The notes: generated by a model not told the origin, from the letters alone. Shown: positions 9,127 through 18,664, counted from the stretch's first letter. The stretch: 64,000 nucleotides of DNA from JAIPDZ01 sp034522175 (GCA_034522175.1 JAXHLQ010000001.1:1798001-1862000), one strand, 5' to 3'. Translations and numbers: made by a program.

Positions 9127-10188
9127 TCACGCGGCCTTTTCTTTATATTCCAGCCTGTATATTTCCGCAAGGGTGAGAAAGATGGTGATAATCAACGGGC
9201 CATAAATGATCCCCAGGATGCCGAACAGCTTGATGCCGCCGATGATACCGATGAATACCAGAAGGGCATTCATCTTCATCCCCTGTCCGATCAGGCGGGG
9301 TTTGACAAAATATTCCACGATGGAGCTGTAAAACAGATTGTAGATCAGAAATCCGATGGCGACACCGGCATGTCCCTGTATCAACAAAATGGCTGTTGCA
9401 GGGATGAAGACCGCCGATGCCCCGATGATGGGCAAAAAGGCCATGAAGGTGATGACAAACCCCCACAAGAAGGGGGACTGCAGGCCGAAGATAAAAAACC
9501 CAAAGCCCCCCACCAGCCCCTGAATGATCCCCGAAAGCCCGTTACCCACAAAAACGGCTCTTCCCATCTCCTGAAATTTGTCCGCCAGCTTTTCCAGCTG
9601 TTCCTTTGGCACCGGCACAAGCTCCACAATATAATCCTTGAGACGCGACCCGTCACGGAACAGATAGTAAATCGTGAGCATCATCAAAAAGAAATGGATC
9701 AAAAAACTGAACACATTGGATGCCACGGAACTGATCTGGCTATAGAGGAAAAGGCCGATCCGTTTGCCGATGGACGACGCAAAACCCTCTACATTCTCCG
9801 GGGTGATTTTCCGTCCGGTGACCTCCGAGAGCTTCTTCAGACGCTTGGTCCAGACCGGGTCATTTTCCAGGCTTTCTTGAATATGCTGGAGCGACACTTC
9901 ATTGCTGGTCCGTTTATAAAGATCGAATGCCTCGTTTGAGAGGGTCCCCAGGAACCATCCCACGGGCACCACGAGGACAAAGAGGATAAACAGGGTCAAA
10001 AAAAGAGAGGTAAACGGCTCACGATCCCGAAACAACCGTTTAAGAAGCATATAAAGAGGATAAAAGACACTGGCAATGAGGAGGGCCAAAACAATGGCCG
10101 AGATGTAGGTCCAGAAAAGCTTAAGGATGAGGATCAGCGAACAGATCAGCAGGATCAGGAATACCTTGGCGTCATGCTCTTTGTCCAT
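9127..10188 (-). CDS. AI-2E family transporter (PerM/YhhT, DUF20)
   Basis: Inner-membrane permease of about eight hydrophobic segments in 353 residues. Two lie near the N-terminus (residues ~8-85), a soluble stretch with LQHIQESLENDP follows, and a C-terminal membrane block ends with GGIKLFGILGIIYGPL, the conserved family motif with Gly-Pro in the last helix. Members have been tied to autoinducer-2 export or Na+/H+ exchange, and the substrate cannot be told here. It is separated from thiM by a terminator, so it is its own unit. Confidence 0.9.
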   Translation of the reverse strand: MDKEHDAKVFLILLICSLILILKLFWTYISAIVLALLIASVFYPLYMLLKRLFRDREPFTSLFLTLFILFVLVVPVGWFLGTLSNEAFDLYKRTSNEVSLQHIQESLENDPVWTKRLKKLSEVTGRKITPENVEGFASSIGKRIGLFLYSQISSVASNVFSFLIHFFLMMLTIYYLFRDGSRLKDYIVELVPVPKEQLEKLADKFQEMGRAVFVGNGLSGIIQGLVGGFGFFIFGLQSPFLWGFVITFMAFLPIIGASAVFIPATAILLIQGHAGVAIGFLIYNLFYSSIVEYFVKPRLIGQGMKMNALLVFIGIIGGIKLFGILGIIYGPLIITIFLTLAEIYRLEYKEKAA

Positions 10189-10238
10189 TTTGATGAAAAC
10201 TCCTTGAAATCACTATAGTGCCGGACCAATGGATAGTC

Positions 10239-10275
10239 AAAAAAAAAGAAAAGGCCACCCGGATCGGGTGGCCTT
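10239..10275 (-). terminator. Rho-independent terminator of the thi operon
   Basis: Stem AAGGCCACCC (10251-10260) and GGGTGGCCTT (10266-10275) with a 5-base loop. On the minus strand it is followed by a run read as T (10239-10250). It lies 29 bases past the thiM stop. Confidence 0.9.
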
Positions 10276-10303
10276 TGGGATCGGTATCACCGGTAGAGCG
10301 GAA

Positions 10304-11113
10304 TCAGTTTTTGATTTTGGCTCCTTTCTCAAGGCGGGGACTATCTATATTGAAAAGGGCATCCAGAAGGGCCATCTGAAACGTCCCCGGTCCCTGGGCC
10401 GATGAAGCGGCCATTTCACCCGCCAGGCCGAAATAGGCCAGAGCCGATGCGGCTGCATCCACCGGGTCCGTTTCCACGGCACAAAATGCACCGACCAGGG
10501 CACTGGCCGTACACCCGGTTCCGGTCACGGTTCCCATCAGCTCGTGGCCGTTTGAGATTTGCACGATCCGCTCTCCGTCGGTAGTTAGATCCACCGGTCC
10601 GGTGATGGCCAGGGTCGTGCCCAAGGTTTTTGCGAGTTGAAGTGCTGCGTCTCTAACCTCATCCACCTTATGGATGGCGTCCACGCCTTTGGTACGCGAT
10701 TCAGACTCAACCAGCGAAAGGATCTCCGAGGCATTTCCTCGCACCACATGAATGGACAGTTCACGAAGGAGCCGGGTGGCCGAGTCGGTGCGGAACCTCG
10801 TGGCCCCGGATCCCACCGGGTCCAGTATCACAGGGATGTTCAGTTCATTGGCCCGTTTTCCCGCCAGGAGCATGGCCTCCACCCAGGGGGATGTCAGGGT
10901 CCCGATGTTCAGGACCAGGGCCCCGGCCAGGGAAACCATCTCTTCCACCTCTTCCCGGGCATGAGCCATCACAGGAGATGCACCGGACGCCAGGAGGGCG
11001 TTGGCCGTATAATTCATGACCACATGATTCGTAATATTATGAATCAACGGTCGTTTTTCTCGAAGGGCTTTAAGTCGTTCACCGGCCTTTCGGCCAATCT
11101 GATCAGTTGTCAT
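10304..11113 (-). CDS. thiM: Hydroxyethylthiazole kinase
   Basis: Salvage enzyme phosphorylating 4-methyl-5-(2-hydroxyethyl)thiazole for thiamine synthesis. It shows PLIHNITNHVVMNYTAN near residue 22, ILDPVGSGATRFR near residue 122, and the ATP-site segment GTVTGTGCTASALVGAF near residue 193 with its catalytic Cys. The length of 269 residues is normal. It is last of thiE-thiL-thiM, 11 bases after thiL, and ends at a strong terminator. The set covers thiazole salvage, coupling and final phosphorylation but not de novo synthesis of either ring. Confidence 0.95.
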   Translation of the reverse strand: MTTDQIGRKAGERLKALREKRPLIHNITNHVVMNYTANALLASGASPVMAHAREEVEEMVSLAGALVLNIGTLTSPWVEAMLLAGKRANELNIPVILDPVGSGATRFRTDSATRLLRELSIHVVRGNASEILSLVESESRTKGVDAIHKVDEVRDAALQLAKTLGTTLAITGPVDLTTDGERIVQISNGHELMGTVTGTGCTASALVGAFCAVETDPVDAAASALAYFGLAGEMAASSAQGPGTFQMALLDALFNIDSPRLEKGAKIKN

Positions 11114-11124
11114 ATGTCACTCCT

Positions 11125-12153
11125 TTACTTTTTGAAGTGGTCCCATCCGGATGGACTGAGATCCACTTGTTCATCACCCATGGTGGTCAATTTGATTTTA
11201 TCGCGGCTGTCCGTAACGGTACCGATCTCCGTAACGGTCACGCCGCTCAATTCACGAATGATTTTCCCGATCCGACCTCCATGTTCAGGCGGGGAAGTGA
11301 TGATCAGTTCGTAGTCATCGCTGTCCCGGAGGACCACTTCGTGTGTTTTCATTTTCATGGCCCCGGCGAATGCCTCCAGCGGAGCACTCAGGGGGAGTCG
11401 GGCCTCGGCGATCCACGCCCCCACCCGGCTTTCCGAACAGATGTGCCCGAGATCACCGAGAAGACCGTCACTGGTATCGATCATGGCGGTGGCAAACCCG
11501 GAGGCCGCGACGGCATATCCTTCCTTGGCCCTGTGGGAGGGGGTGTTATAGGCCTTTACCAACGGATGATCGGTCAGGTCATCGGCACCGCCTCGATTGA
11601 GCAGGAGGTCGAGCCCTGCCGCCGATTGACCCGGATAGCCGGTCACCAGGATCACATCCCCGGGGTTGGCCGTTGAACGGCGCACGGCCTTCCCCTGCTC
11701 AACTTCTCCGATTAATGTAATGTCGATGAACGGCGCATCACTCGACCGGGTGATGTTGCCCCCCAAAATGGCCGCATGAAAGGGTCCCAACTCCGCCAAA
11801 AAACCCATATACATGGATTCCACATCAGTCACGGGGGTATCCGGCTTCAAGCCGAGGGAGACAATGGCGTACAGGGGGCGCCCCCCCATGGCCCCGATAT
11901 CGCTGATGTTCAAGGTCATACAACGCCGTCCCAAATCAAAGGCGGAAATATACTGGGGCAGGTAATGCCGGCCTTCCACCACACTGTCACAGGTCACCAG
12001 AATCTCAACCCCTGCACGGGGGGTGAACACGGCGCAGTCATCTCCGATGCCCACGGTCGCATTGTCCCCGACATGTTCACCTCGGGTGCTGATCAGTTCA
12101 TGGATCCGATGGATAAGACCGAATTCCCCCACTTGCGATACGGTTTCGGTCAT
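11125..12153 (-). CDS. thiL: Thiamine-monophosphate kinase
   Basis: Converts thiamine monophosphate to the active cofactor thiamine diphosphate. The PurM-like fold shows GIGDDCAVF near residue 35 (metal-binding Asp pair), the VTCDSVVEGRHY segment, MTLNISDIGAMGG and MIDTSDGLLGDL near residue 227. The 342 residues are normal. It lies between thiE (14 bases upstream) and thiM in one operon. Confidence 0.95.
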   Translation of the reverse strand: MTETVSQVGEFGLIHRIHELISTRGEHVGDNATVGIGDDCAVFTPRAGVEILVTCDSVVEGRHYLPQYISAFDLGRRCMTLNISDIGAMGGRPLYAIVSLGLKPDTPVTDVESMYMGFLAELGPFHAAILGGNITRSSDAPFIDITLIGEVEQGKAVRRSTANPGDVILVTGYPGQSAAGLDLLLNRGGADDLTDHPLVKAYNTPSHRAKEGYAVAASGFATAMIDTSDGLLGDLGHICSESRVGAWIAEARLPLSAPLEAFAGAMKMKTHEVVLRDSDDYELIITSPPEHGGRIGKIIRELSGVTVTEIGTVTDSRDKIKLTTMGDEQVDLSPSGWDHFKK

Positions 12154-12167
12154 AGCATGCCGACCCC

Positions 12168-12797
12168 TTATTTCCCTTCCAAAATCTTTCTGAGATGTCT
12201 CGTGGCCTCTTCAGGATCTTCCTGGCAGCAAACCGAGGAGATAACGGCGATGCCGTGGGCCCCGGCCTCCATCACCTCCCGGGCATTCCCTTTATCTATT
12301 CCGCCAATGGCGATGATGGGAAGCGGGATTTCTTTTACCACCCGCCGCAGGATATCCATGCCGCTCACCGGGCCGGCATCGGCTTTGGAACCGGTGAGGT
12401 AGACCGGACCGAATCCCACGTAATCGGCCCCGTCTGAGACGCACTGATACGCCTCTTCAAGGGTGGCGGCAGACCCCCCGATAATGCAGGCATCCCCGAG
12501 GAGTTCTCTCGCCATGGGAATGGGAAAATCATCCTGCCCCAGATGCACGCCATGGGCTTTGGCGGCCATTGCGACATCCACCCGGTCATTGACAATAAAA
12601 GCAACCCCTTTATCGTCGCAAATGGCCCGCATCTTCCGGGCTGTCTCTATCATCTCCCGGGATGATCCCGTCTTCTGACGGAATTGAATGGTATCGCCCC
12701 TCCCGGCACATACGCACTTTGTCAGCTGCACGTGGGAAAAACGGGATTGCAGCATCGTATCGGTCAAAACATGCAGTCTTCCGATCGTCTTTTTCAC
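12168..12797 (-). CDS. thiE: Thiamine-phosphate synthase
   Basis: TIM-barrel enzyme joining hydroxymethylpyrimidine diphosphate to thiazole phosphate. It shows the QFRQK-type substrate loop (IQFRQKTG) near residue 38, FIVNDRVDVAMAAKAHGVHLGQDD with the metal-binding Asp, and DYVGFGPVYLTGSK near residue 130. The 209 residues are normal. It starts 24 bases after the upstream substrate-binding protein gene, so the two may be cotranscribed. I saw no TPP riboswitch in front of either gene. Confidence 0.94.
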   Translation of the reverse strand: MKKTIGRLHVLTDTMLQSRFSHVQLTKCVCAGRGDTIQFRQKTGSSREMIETARKMRAICDDKGVAFIVNDRVDVAMAAKAHGVHLGQDDFPIPMARELLGDACIIGGSAATLEEAYQCVSDGADYVGFGPVYLTGSKADAGPVSGMDILRRVVKEIPLPIIAIGGIDKGNAREVMEAGAHGIAVISSVCCQEDPEEATRHLRKILEGK

Positions 12798-12821
12798 GCT
12801 TAAAACGACCTCCTGTTCGTG

Positions 12822-14553
12822 CTATTTCGGCACAATTTGGCAGAAGGACCAATGATTACCGATCCCGCCCACCATATTGACCCAACCGGCGAAGCGATCC
12901 GTCCGGGCCCCCTCCTCCAGCTTGGGGCAGTAAAGCGGAATCCAGGGAAGATCCCGCATAATCATCTGCTGCATCTCATGGATAAGGGCCCTTCGCTTTT
13001 CCCTGTCCAGAGTCCGTGCCGATGCATTGGCAATCCGATCGAATTGAGGATTGTCATAGCCGCTCGTATTCCATCCTTTGGGTTTGCTGTTTTTGCTGAG
13101 AAAGAAATTGCGAAGGTAATCGGGATCCAGAGAAAGGTTGCCGTAACCCAGCACAAAACAGTCAAACTGATGCCGGGTCTTCACATGATGGATCATCGCC
13201 CCCAGCGGCATGGGTCTGGAAACCGCGGGGACACCCAGCATTTTAAACCATTCCTGGATCATGATACCGATCATGGCCCGGTGCGGGTCATAATCGGCCG
13301 GGGGGGTCAGGATGGTAATGGTCTCCATTTCCCGGCCATCGGGCAGCCGGATTCCTTCCCCGGCAACCACCTCCCCTTTTTCGTCTACAGGCGGTTTTCC
13401 CAGGTATATCCGCTCGCTTTGAGTATGCGATACGCCTGTCGAATCCGCTCTTTTCGATCAAGCCCCTCCCCGTACCTCGGGACATCCGGGCAATACCAGA
13501 AGGTATTGCTGGTCGGCACAATGGAATCCATTTTGATGGCGTAATTATGCAGGATCCTCGTCACAATGAAATCCTTGTCAATAAGCGTGGCCATGGCCTT
13601 TCGAAAACGGATGTCATTAAAGGGCGCTTTCCTGAGATTGAGGCCCACGTAATAAAGGGCGCTCTTCTGACTGGAAAATATCCGCACATTCGGATCCGCT
13701 TCCAGGTCGGGAAGATAGCCCGGTTGGAGTCCCCACCAAAAGAAATCGATACTCCCTTTTTTCAATGCCAGCACCGCTGCATCGGTGGTCCCGTATACCT
13801 TGAAAACAATGCCTTCTATGTGGGGGCCCAGTCTGTACCCTGCGATGTCTTTGCCCTGGCCAAAGAAATGAGGATTTTTCTCGAGATAGATAAAGGCGCC
13901 CTTTTTCCACTGCTTCAATACAAACGGTCCGGAGCTCACAGGGTCGGTCACTTCGTGGTTGAGCAACCTCAATAACGACTTGTTTTCCGATACCAACCCC
14001 TCTAAGACAGGCGCCCAGCGCTTTTTCTGCACAATGGGGGTGGTCAGGGTCCGGGTGGTAAAGATGGCTTCAGGATGTTTGAGGACAAATCGTACCGTGT
14101 GCGAATCGATGGATTCGATCTTTTCAATAAAGTCCCAGTTGGAGATGTATCTGGGGATTCTGAAGGTCTTGATGAGCCGACCTGTAAACATGACATCCGC
14201 CGCAGTGATCGAAGAGCCGTCCGACCATTTGCCGAGCCGCAAGGTAACGGTGTATGACAAGGTGGTTGGATCATACTTGGGTTGATCCGCCGCCAGCCAG
14301 GGAATCAAGTCCAGGGTCTTGGGTTCTCTGATATACAGGGGTTGATAAATCTGGCTCAAGACCCGGCTGGACCAGGCATCCGAGGCCAGCCACACATTGA
14401 GGGTCTTCGGTTCCTGGAGGATGCCAATGCGAATGGCATCGGTTTGGGCGAAACCGGACGTCAAGGGAAAAAAAGGATATGCACCAGGAAAAAGGTCAGA
14501 ATTACTCGCCGGCATGAACCGGTTTTTCTCAGTAAATCGGCGATTGATCGCAT
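12822..14553 (-). CDS. ABC transporter substrate-binding protein, family 5 (two apparent frameshifts)
   Basis: Periplasmic solute receptor of the peptide/nickel/opine type. The start ATG 14553 has GGAGG upstream and opens a signal sequence (ILTFFLVHILFFP). Reading the mature protein requires adding one base in an A-run at 14468-14474 (a T-run on the coding strand) and one at 13395-13398; both are homopolymers. The corrected product is about 576 residues with family segments LRLGKWSDGSSITAADV and RKAMATLIDKDFI, then a C-terminal part from VDEKGEVV. No permease or ATPase gene is nearby. Its place in front of thiE suggests uptake of a thiamine precursor, which is inference only. Confidence 0.8.
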
Positions 14554-14638
14554 ATTATCCTCCGCATGCGGTTAGGAAACCGACGCGCCGTCTCGTCCAA
14601 TCCATTTTTAGGGCGTCATCAAAGACAGTCAATCTTAT

Positions 14639-14780
14639 GAGACCTTTGAAAAATGTTCAATTTCTTTCAAGATCAAGGCGCATGAGGATTTTAACCACAG
14701 GAATATACGCAATATTTCGAGGATTAAAATTCGAATGCAACGCAGATATTGGATGAAAGGGGGCGTTTTTCAAAGGTCTC
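14639..14780. repeat. MITE-like element with 15-bp perfect terminal inverted repeats
   Basis: GAGACCTTTGAAAAA at 14639-14653 is exactly inverted at 14766-14780 (TTTTTCAAAGGTCTC). The 142-bp unit holds no gene and is AT-rich inside. It lies between the substrate-binding protein gene and the Trm112 gene, ending 2 bases from the latter's stop. I see no clear target-site duplication. Confidence 0.75.
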
Positions 14781-14782
14781 CC

Positions 14783-14956
14783 TTATGCGTCTAAGGGTTT
14801 GGCCTCATCAATCAGCATAATCGGGATATCATCTTTAATCTCATACATCAGTTTACACTGATCGCAAATCAGCCCGTCTCCGGACTCGGTCAGATAGATA
14901 TCCCCCTTGCACTTGGGGCATGCCAGAATATCCAACAGTTCTTTGCTTATGGCCAT
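14783..14956 (-). CDS. Trm112 family protein (UPF0434/YcaR-like)
   Basis: A 57-residue protein, MAISKELLDILACPKCKG onward, with CPxC near residue 13 and a second pair around ICDQC near residue 33, so a small zinc-ribbon. It ends in the typical DDIPIMLIDEA segment. Trm112-like proteins are activators or partners of methyltransferases and, in bacteria, are often found beside LPS or lipid A genes. Its start overlaps the end of the heptosyltransferase gene by 10 bases, with AAAGGAG ahead of the ATG, so translation is coupled. Confidence 0.92.
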   Translation of the reverse strand: MAISKELLDILACPKCKGDIYLTESGDGLICDQCKLMYEIKDDIPIMLIDEAKPLDA

Positions 14957-16032
14957 GATTTTCTCCTTTCCGCGTTTGTGCTTGATGTGGACACGGCTTC
15001 ATTCAGGGCGGCTCGAACAGACTTGAATACCTGGTCAGGGGTTATTTCCCGCATACATGTCTGATGGATACACCCCCTTTTGAAGCAGGGGCTGCATACA
15101 ATCGGGTCCCTGATGATTTGATGCCCCGCTCCGTAGGGCCCTGTGCGCCAGGGCGCCGTGGGACCGAAGAGGGCCATCACCGGACATCCCATGGCAGAAG
15201 CCATGTGCATGGGGCCGGTATCCGTGGTGATGAGAAGCCTGCATTTTTCATAGAGGACCGATAGCTCCTTCAGGGTCGTTTCACCTGCGAAATTACAGGC
15301 CTCCCGGTTCATCATGTTTATGATAGCCGACACGATGCTTCTATCCTCCATACTCCCGGTGAAAACCACCTTAAAGGGGAATTCAGCCGCAATCTTGTCT
15401 GCAAGCAGGGCAAAACGCTCAAGATCCCAACACTTGGTGGTCCACTTTGCCATTGGATTAATGGCCACCAAACCGTGTGCATCAAGGCCATAGGGGACGA
15501 GTTTCCGACCCAATGATTCCCTGTCCGCTTCAGATACCGGGATACGTCCTTCCCATTTTATCAGACGAGCCCCCAAATATGAAGCGATTTGAAGGTACCG
15601 ATCGACCGCATGGCGATCATAATCCACCCGAACAGGCGGCTCGCTCAAAAAGAGCCTGGCGCCTTCCCTTGAACCGCTCATGCCGATCTTCCGTTTTCCT
15701 TTGGAAAGTCCCGTGATAATACCACTCTTGAACAATCCCTGAAGATCGATGATCAGATCATATTCCCGGGACCTGACCTGGTTCACAAACGCCTGTACAT
15801 CATGCGCCGGCGGAAGCCATTTTCGATCCTCCCTGAATCGGTTGACCAGCGATCTGCGTGGGGAAACCAGGACCTGGCGAATCATGGAGTGCCCTTGAAT
15901 GATCTCATCGGCCGGCTCTTCAACCACCCAGTCGATGTGCGCGCGGGGAAACGTCCCCTTGAGCACCTCCAAAAACGGGAGGGAATGAACCACATCGCCA
16001 ATGGCGCTCAATTTGATGATCAGAATCTCCAT
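14947..16032 (-). CDS. Glycosyltransferase family 9, lipopolysaccharide heptosyltransferase I-like
   Basis: Adds heptose to the LPS inner core at the cytosolic face of the inner membrane. The N-terminal MEILIIKLSAIGDVVHSLPF and the donor-binding ITTDTGPMHMASAMGCPVMALFGPT near residue 265 are diagnostic for GT9. The start at ATG 16032 gives 361 residues, and a TTG 18 bases upstream is less likely. The gene overlaps the Trm112 gene. Whether it is WaaC or another GT9 member cannot be settled here. It implies an outer membrane with LPS. Confidence 0.9.
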   Translation of the reverse strand: MEILIIKLSAIGDVVHSLPFLEVLKGTFPRAHIDWVVEEPADEIIQGHSMIRQVLVSPRRSLVNRFREDRKWLPPAHDVQAFVNQVRSREYDLIIDLQGLFKSGIITGLSKGKRKIGMSGSREGARLFLSEPPVRVDYDRHAVDRYLQIASYLGARLIKWEGRIPVSEADRESLGRKLVPYGLDAHGLVAINPMAKWTTKCWDLERFALLADKIAAEFPFKVVFTGSMEDRSIVSAIINMMNREACNFAGETTLKELSVLYEKCRLLITTDTGPMHMASAMGCPVMALFGPTAPWRTGPYGAGHQIIRDPIVCSPCFKRGCIHQTCMREITPDQVFKSVRAALNEAVSTSSTNAERRKSWP

Positions 16033-16061
16033 GGCCCTGAACGATCCCAAATATCTCAGGC

Positions 16062-16259
16062 GTTAACCCTAACGTTGCATAAAAGTTGAGTTCAAAACGC
16101 TATAGATTAGGTCAGCAAGGGACGATGGGGCATTTTCAAGGGTGAAAGCGTATCGACCATACGGTGAAGTCTTGAAAATAAAACAGCGTTTCTTGATGAC
16201 CTGATATAGAGCGAGTGAAACGATTTTGGGCCAATGCTTTATGCAACGTTAGGGTTAAC
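16062..16259. repeat. MITE-like element with 22-bp perfect terminal inverted repeats
   Basis: The left end (16062-16083, beginning GTTAACCCTAACGTTGC) is exactly inverted at 16238-16259. The 198-bp interior has further dyads (AGGTCA/TGACCT; TTTTCAAG/CTTGAAAA; CGTATCGACCATACG), so the whole unit could fold into one long hairpin. No gene is inside. It lies between the start of the heptosyltransferase gene and the end of the MBL-fold gene. Confidence 0.85.
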
Positions 16260-16279
16260 CATCATTTTACGCTGAGTTC

Positions 16280-17198
16280 TCAGATGAAGCAGCCATGCGC
16301 TTCATGCGCTCCGACATGCAAACGGACCCTGGCCTGGGTGTTCAAGAGATAGGCGGACTCAATCTGCTTGGGCCAGGGCTTCGGGTCCCATTCTCGCGCT
16401 TTGACACGCATCACCGCCCGATCCACATCCCCGGCTTCGTCCCTCAAACATTCCTCAACCATTGACACATAGTCATGGGCCTGTGAAAGCGCCCGTGCCA
16501 TATGCCCCGCAGCGTCCCTGCCGGTCAAAACCAAGCCCATGTCCCGGGCAAAGAACCTGAGGGTCCAGTTTGGACAGCTCTATAAGCGAACGGCAATACA
16601 CATCATAATCCACCAGAAACTCGGTGTAAATGTAGCCGGTCCCATCGTCACATCCCACAGCTTCAGACGCCACGAGGATTTTCTTCTCAGGCATCCAGTA
16701 ACTCATGAAATCCCAGGTATGGCCCGGTGTGGACATGCACTCAACCTGCATGTCATGACCCAGTTCAAGGATCTGTCCGGAATGGAGAATCAGACCCTGT
16801 TCAAATCCCTCAAAAGGCGCTTCGTCAATGGGTGTCACCCCCAGAGACTGGAGCTGACGTCTCGCTTCCCGATTGAGCAATCGGATGGTCTCCACTGCAC
16901 GGGGGCGGTTCAGTATATCCTGTATTTTTTGTGAACCGGCAATTTTTAAATCAGGCCATCTCTTTTTGAAGTATCCTGCCGCACCGATGTGGTCGAAATG
17001 GGAATGCGTAAGAAAAAGTATCTCTGGATGTCTCCCTCCGAGTATATCCTCTATATCCGCTGCGTAAAGAGGTCCCAGGGCACTAAGTCCGGCATCGAAC
17101 AATGCCGGGACATCGCCATCCAGCAGATACACCGGCATGACCGGGTTTCCCGCGACGTAAAAATCTTCTGCAATTTTTCCGGTCTGACTGATACGCAC
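16280..17198 (-). CDS. MBL-fold metallo-hydrolase (one apparent frameshift)
   Basis: Metallo-beta-lactamase fold with the zinc motif THSHFDHIG near residue 66, the second site STPGHTWDFMSY near residue 165 and a final LCPGHG. After that the frame breaks at a CCC run, 16536-16538: removing one base joins CPGH to GLVLTGRDAAGHMARAL and gives a ~305-residue protein with a helical tail. The glyoxalase-II-like layout suggests a thioester or similar hydrolase; the substrate is unknown. It stands alone with a 345-base gap upstream. Confidence 0.82.
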
Positions 17199-17543
17199 TT
17201 GCTATCCCCACAGGTCGGGCGCTGCCGGAAACTCACATTGTATTGAAAAAGGCAACGGCCTGAGCTTTCGTTAAGTGAATAATAGAAGACCGAAAACATG
17301 GTGTCAACAGGGGTTACAGGCGTTCGTTTTCAACGCCTGACGGGTTTTGTCGGGCGATTCTCAGTCGGAAAAGAGACGAAAAAGGGGTATCGCCGCAAAA
17401 TCAAATATTGCATAGTAAAAAACAGTTTGATACCCTGTAGATAAATGGAGATTGTGAAAAATATCTCTAAATGAAAGGGGGTGAGATCGGGTAGCGCTGA
17501 AGCGGCTCTGAGTTAACCTGTTTGAAACGAAAGGAGGACCACC
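17199..17543. other. Divergent intergenic region between the MBL-fold gene and a dodecin
   Basis: No gene is visible. It holds a perfect 8-bp stem CAGGCGTT/AACGCCTG (17317-17339, 7-base loop) and a GGGTATC/GATACCC pair at 17385-17391 and 17429-17435. The dodecin ribosome-binding site AGGAGG lies at 17532-17537. The two dyads may be operator or attenuator elements, but I cannot assign them. Confidence 0.4.
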
Positions 17544-17756
17544 ATGGCTGGAAGCACATACAAAATCATCGAACTGGTTGGGACAAGTGATACCTCTTGG
17601 GAGGATGCGACCAAGACCGCGTTAGAAACCGCTGGGGCAAGCATTAAAAATCTCAGGATTGCCGAGGTAACCAAACTGGACGCGACCATTGAAAACGGCA
17701 AAGTCACCTCATATAGGGCCCGATTAAACGTCTCATTTAAATACACAAAGGGATAG
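17544..17756 (+). CDS. Dodecin family flavin-binding protein (first copy)
   Basis: A 70-residue protein with YKIIELVGTSDTSWEDATK at the N-terminus and a beta-rich second half (NGKVTSYRARLNVSFKY), the classic dodecin pattern. Dodecins form 12-subunit hollow shells that store or buffer riboflavin or FMN. AGGAGG precedes the start by six bases. It is a single-gene unit. A second dodecin lies at 19905-20111. Confidence 0.92.
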   Translation: MAGSTYKIIELVGTSDTSWEDATKTALETAGASIKNLRIAEVTKLDATIENGKVTSYRARLNVSFKYTKG

Positions 17757-17770
17757 ATCCGCCTGCTTAA

Positions 17771-17883
17771 AGGCCCCCTGTATCATGCAAGGCCCTTCCG
17801 AGACCCTTGCATCATTCCAGATCCGTCATTCTGGTGTAAACCGGAATCCGTTCATTGGAACATATCCCCGGTGCAGGGGGCCT
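17771..17883. terminator. Large inverted repeat between convergent genes, likely two-way terminator
   Basis: AGGCCCCCTG at 17771-17780 pairs with CAGGGGGCCT at 17874-17883, and a nested ATGCAAGG/CCTTGCAT dyad lies near 17784-17813. It sits between the stops of the first dodecin and rsmG. It lacks a clear T-run, so it may be a repeat element doing this job. Confidence 0.5.
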
Positions 17884-17885
17884 GA

Positions 17886-18554
17886 TTATTTACGCTTCTT
17901 CAGGATGAACAGCTCTCGGTGAATCGGTTTGCCGGGTAATGTATAAGGTATGGTTTTATCGATAGACAGCACCTCACTCGGGAAAATCGCGTTTTTATCT
18001 CTTACCCCTGAATGGGGATCGCCTCCCCTGAAGATGACCATTACCCCTTCATCCCTTAGATACGGTTCACTGTATGCCATTATCTGTGACACGGGGCCCA
18101 GGGCCCTGAATGTGATCACGTCGTAGGCATTGCGGTTAAGCATCTCCGATTGATCTTGAATGCGCCCCTCGATCACCGTTATGTGCTTCAGGGCCAGGAT
18201 CCGGATGACATGCCTTAGAAAACGAACCCGCTTCTTTCTGGGTTCCACGAGATGGGTGGTCAGGGACGGTTTCAGGATCTTAAGCGGAACCGCCGGGAAA
18301 CCGGCGCCGGAACCGATATCCAGGAATCGCCCCTCCTCAGGCATGACCCCACCGGCCAGCAAGGAATCCAATAGAAGTTCATGGATAATGCGGTCCTTTG
18401 ATCCCGGACCGGTAAGGTTCACTTTTTTATTCCAGACAATCAATTCATCCAAGAACGTGAAAATCCGGTTTAACTGGTCCTTGGAAAGCTCCAGTTGAAA
18501 ATGGCCAAGCCATTCATTGATCTCCCGGAACTGTTGCTTACCGGGTTTTGCCAC
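17886..18554 (-). CDS. rsmG: 16S rRNA (guanine527-N7)-methyltransferase
   Basis: SAM-dependent methyltransferase acting on G527 of 16S rRNA. It shows NKKVNLTG near residue 44, FLDIGSGAGFPAVPLKI near residue 80 (SAM loop), VEPRKKRVRFLRHV, and DVITFRALGP near residue 145. About 222 residues from GTG 18554; a TTG at 18566 would add four. Not beside the usual mnmG/parA genes. Confidence 0.93.
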   Translation of the reverse strand: MAKPGKQQFREINEWLGHFQLELSKDQLNRIFTFLDELIVWNKKVNLTGPGSKDRIIHELLLDSLLAGGVMPEEGRFLDIGSGAGFPAVPLKILKPSLTTHLVEPRKKRVRFLRHVIRILALKHITVIEGRIQDQSEMLNRNAYDVITFRALGPVSQIMAYSEPYLRDEGVMVIFRGGDPHSGVRDKNAIFPSEVLSIDKTIPYTLPGKPIHRELFILKKRK

Positions 18555-18664
18555 ACGGCCCCCCAAGGCTATTCAGGGTCATCATGAACCACTCAGAAGT
18601 GAAAAGGTTTGATTTTTGTCATTTAATCAGGTAGGTTGCCATCCCAATATCCACCAAATCCGGT

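Noticed and set aside
8888..9130. 80-residue minus-strand frame
   Set aside because: It runs over the hairpin cluster and into the response-regulator start; composition is explained by palindromes.
12798..14640. TPP riboswitch ahead of the thi genes
   Set aside because: No CUGAGA-type conserved elements or the expected stem layout upstream of thiE or the substrate-binding protein gene.
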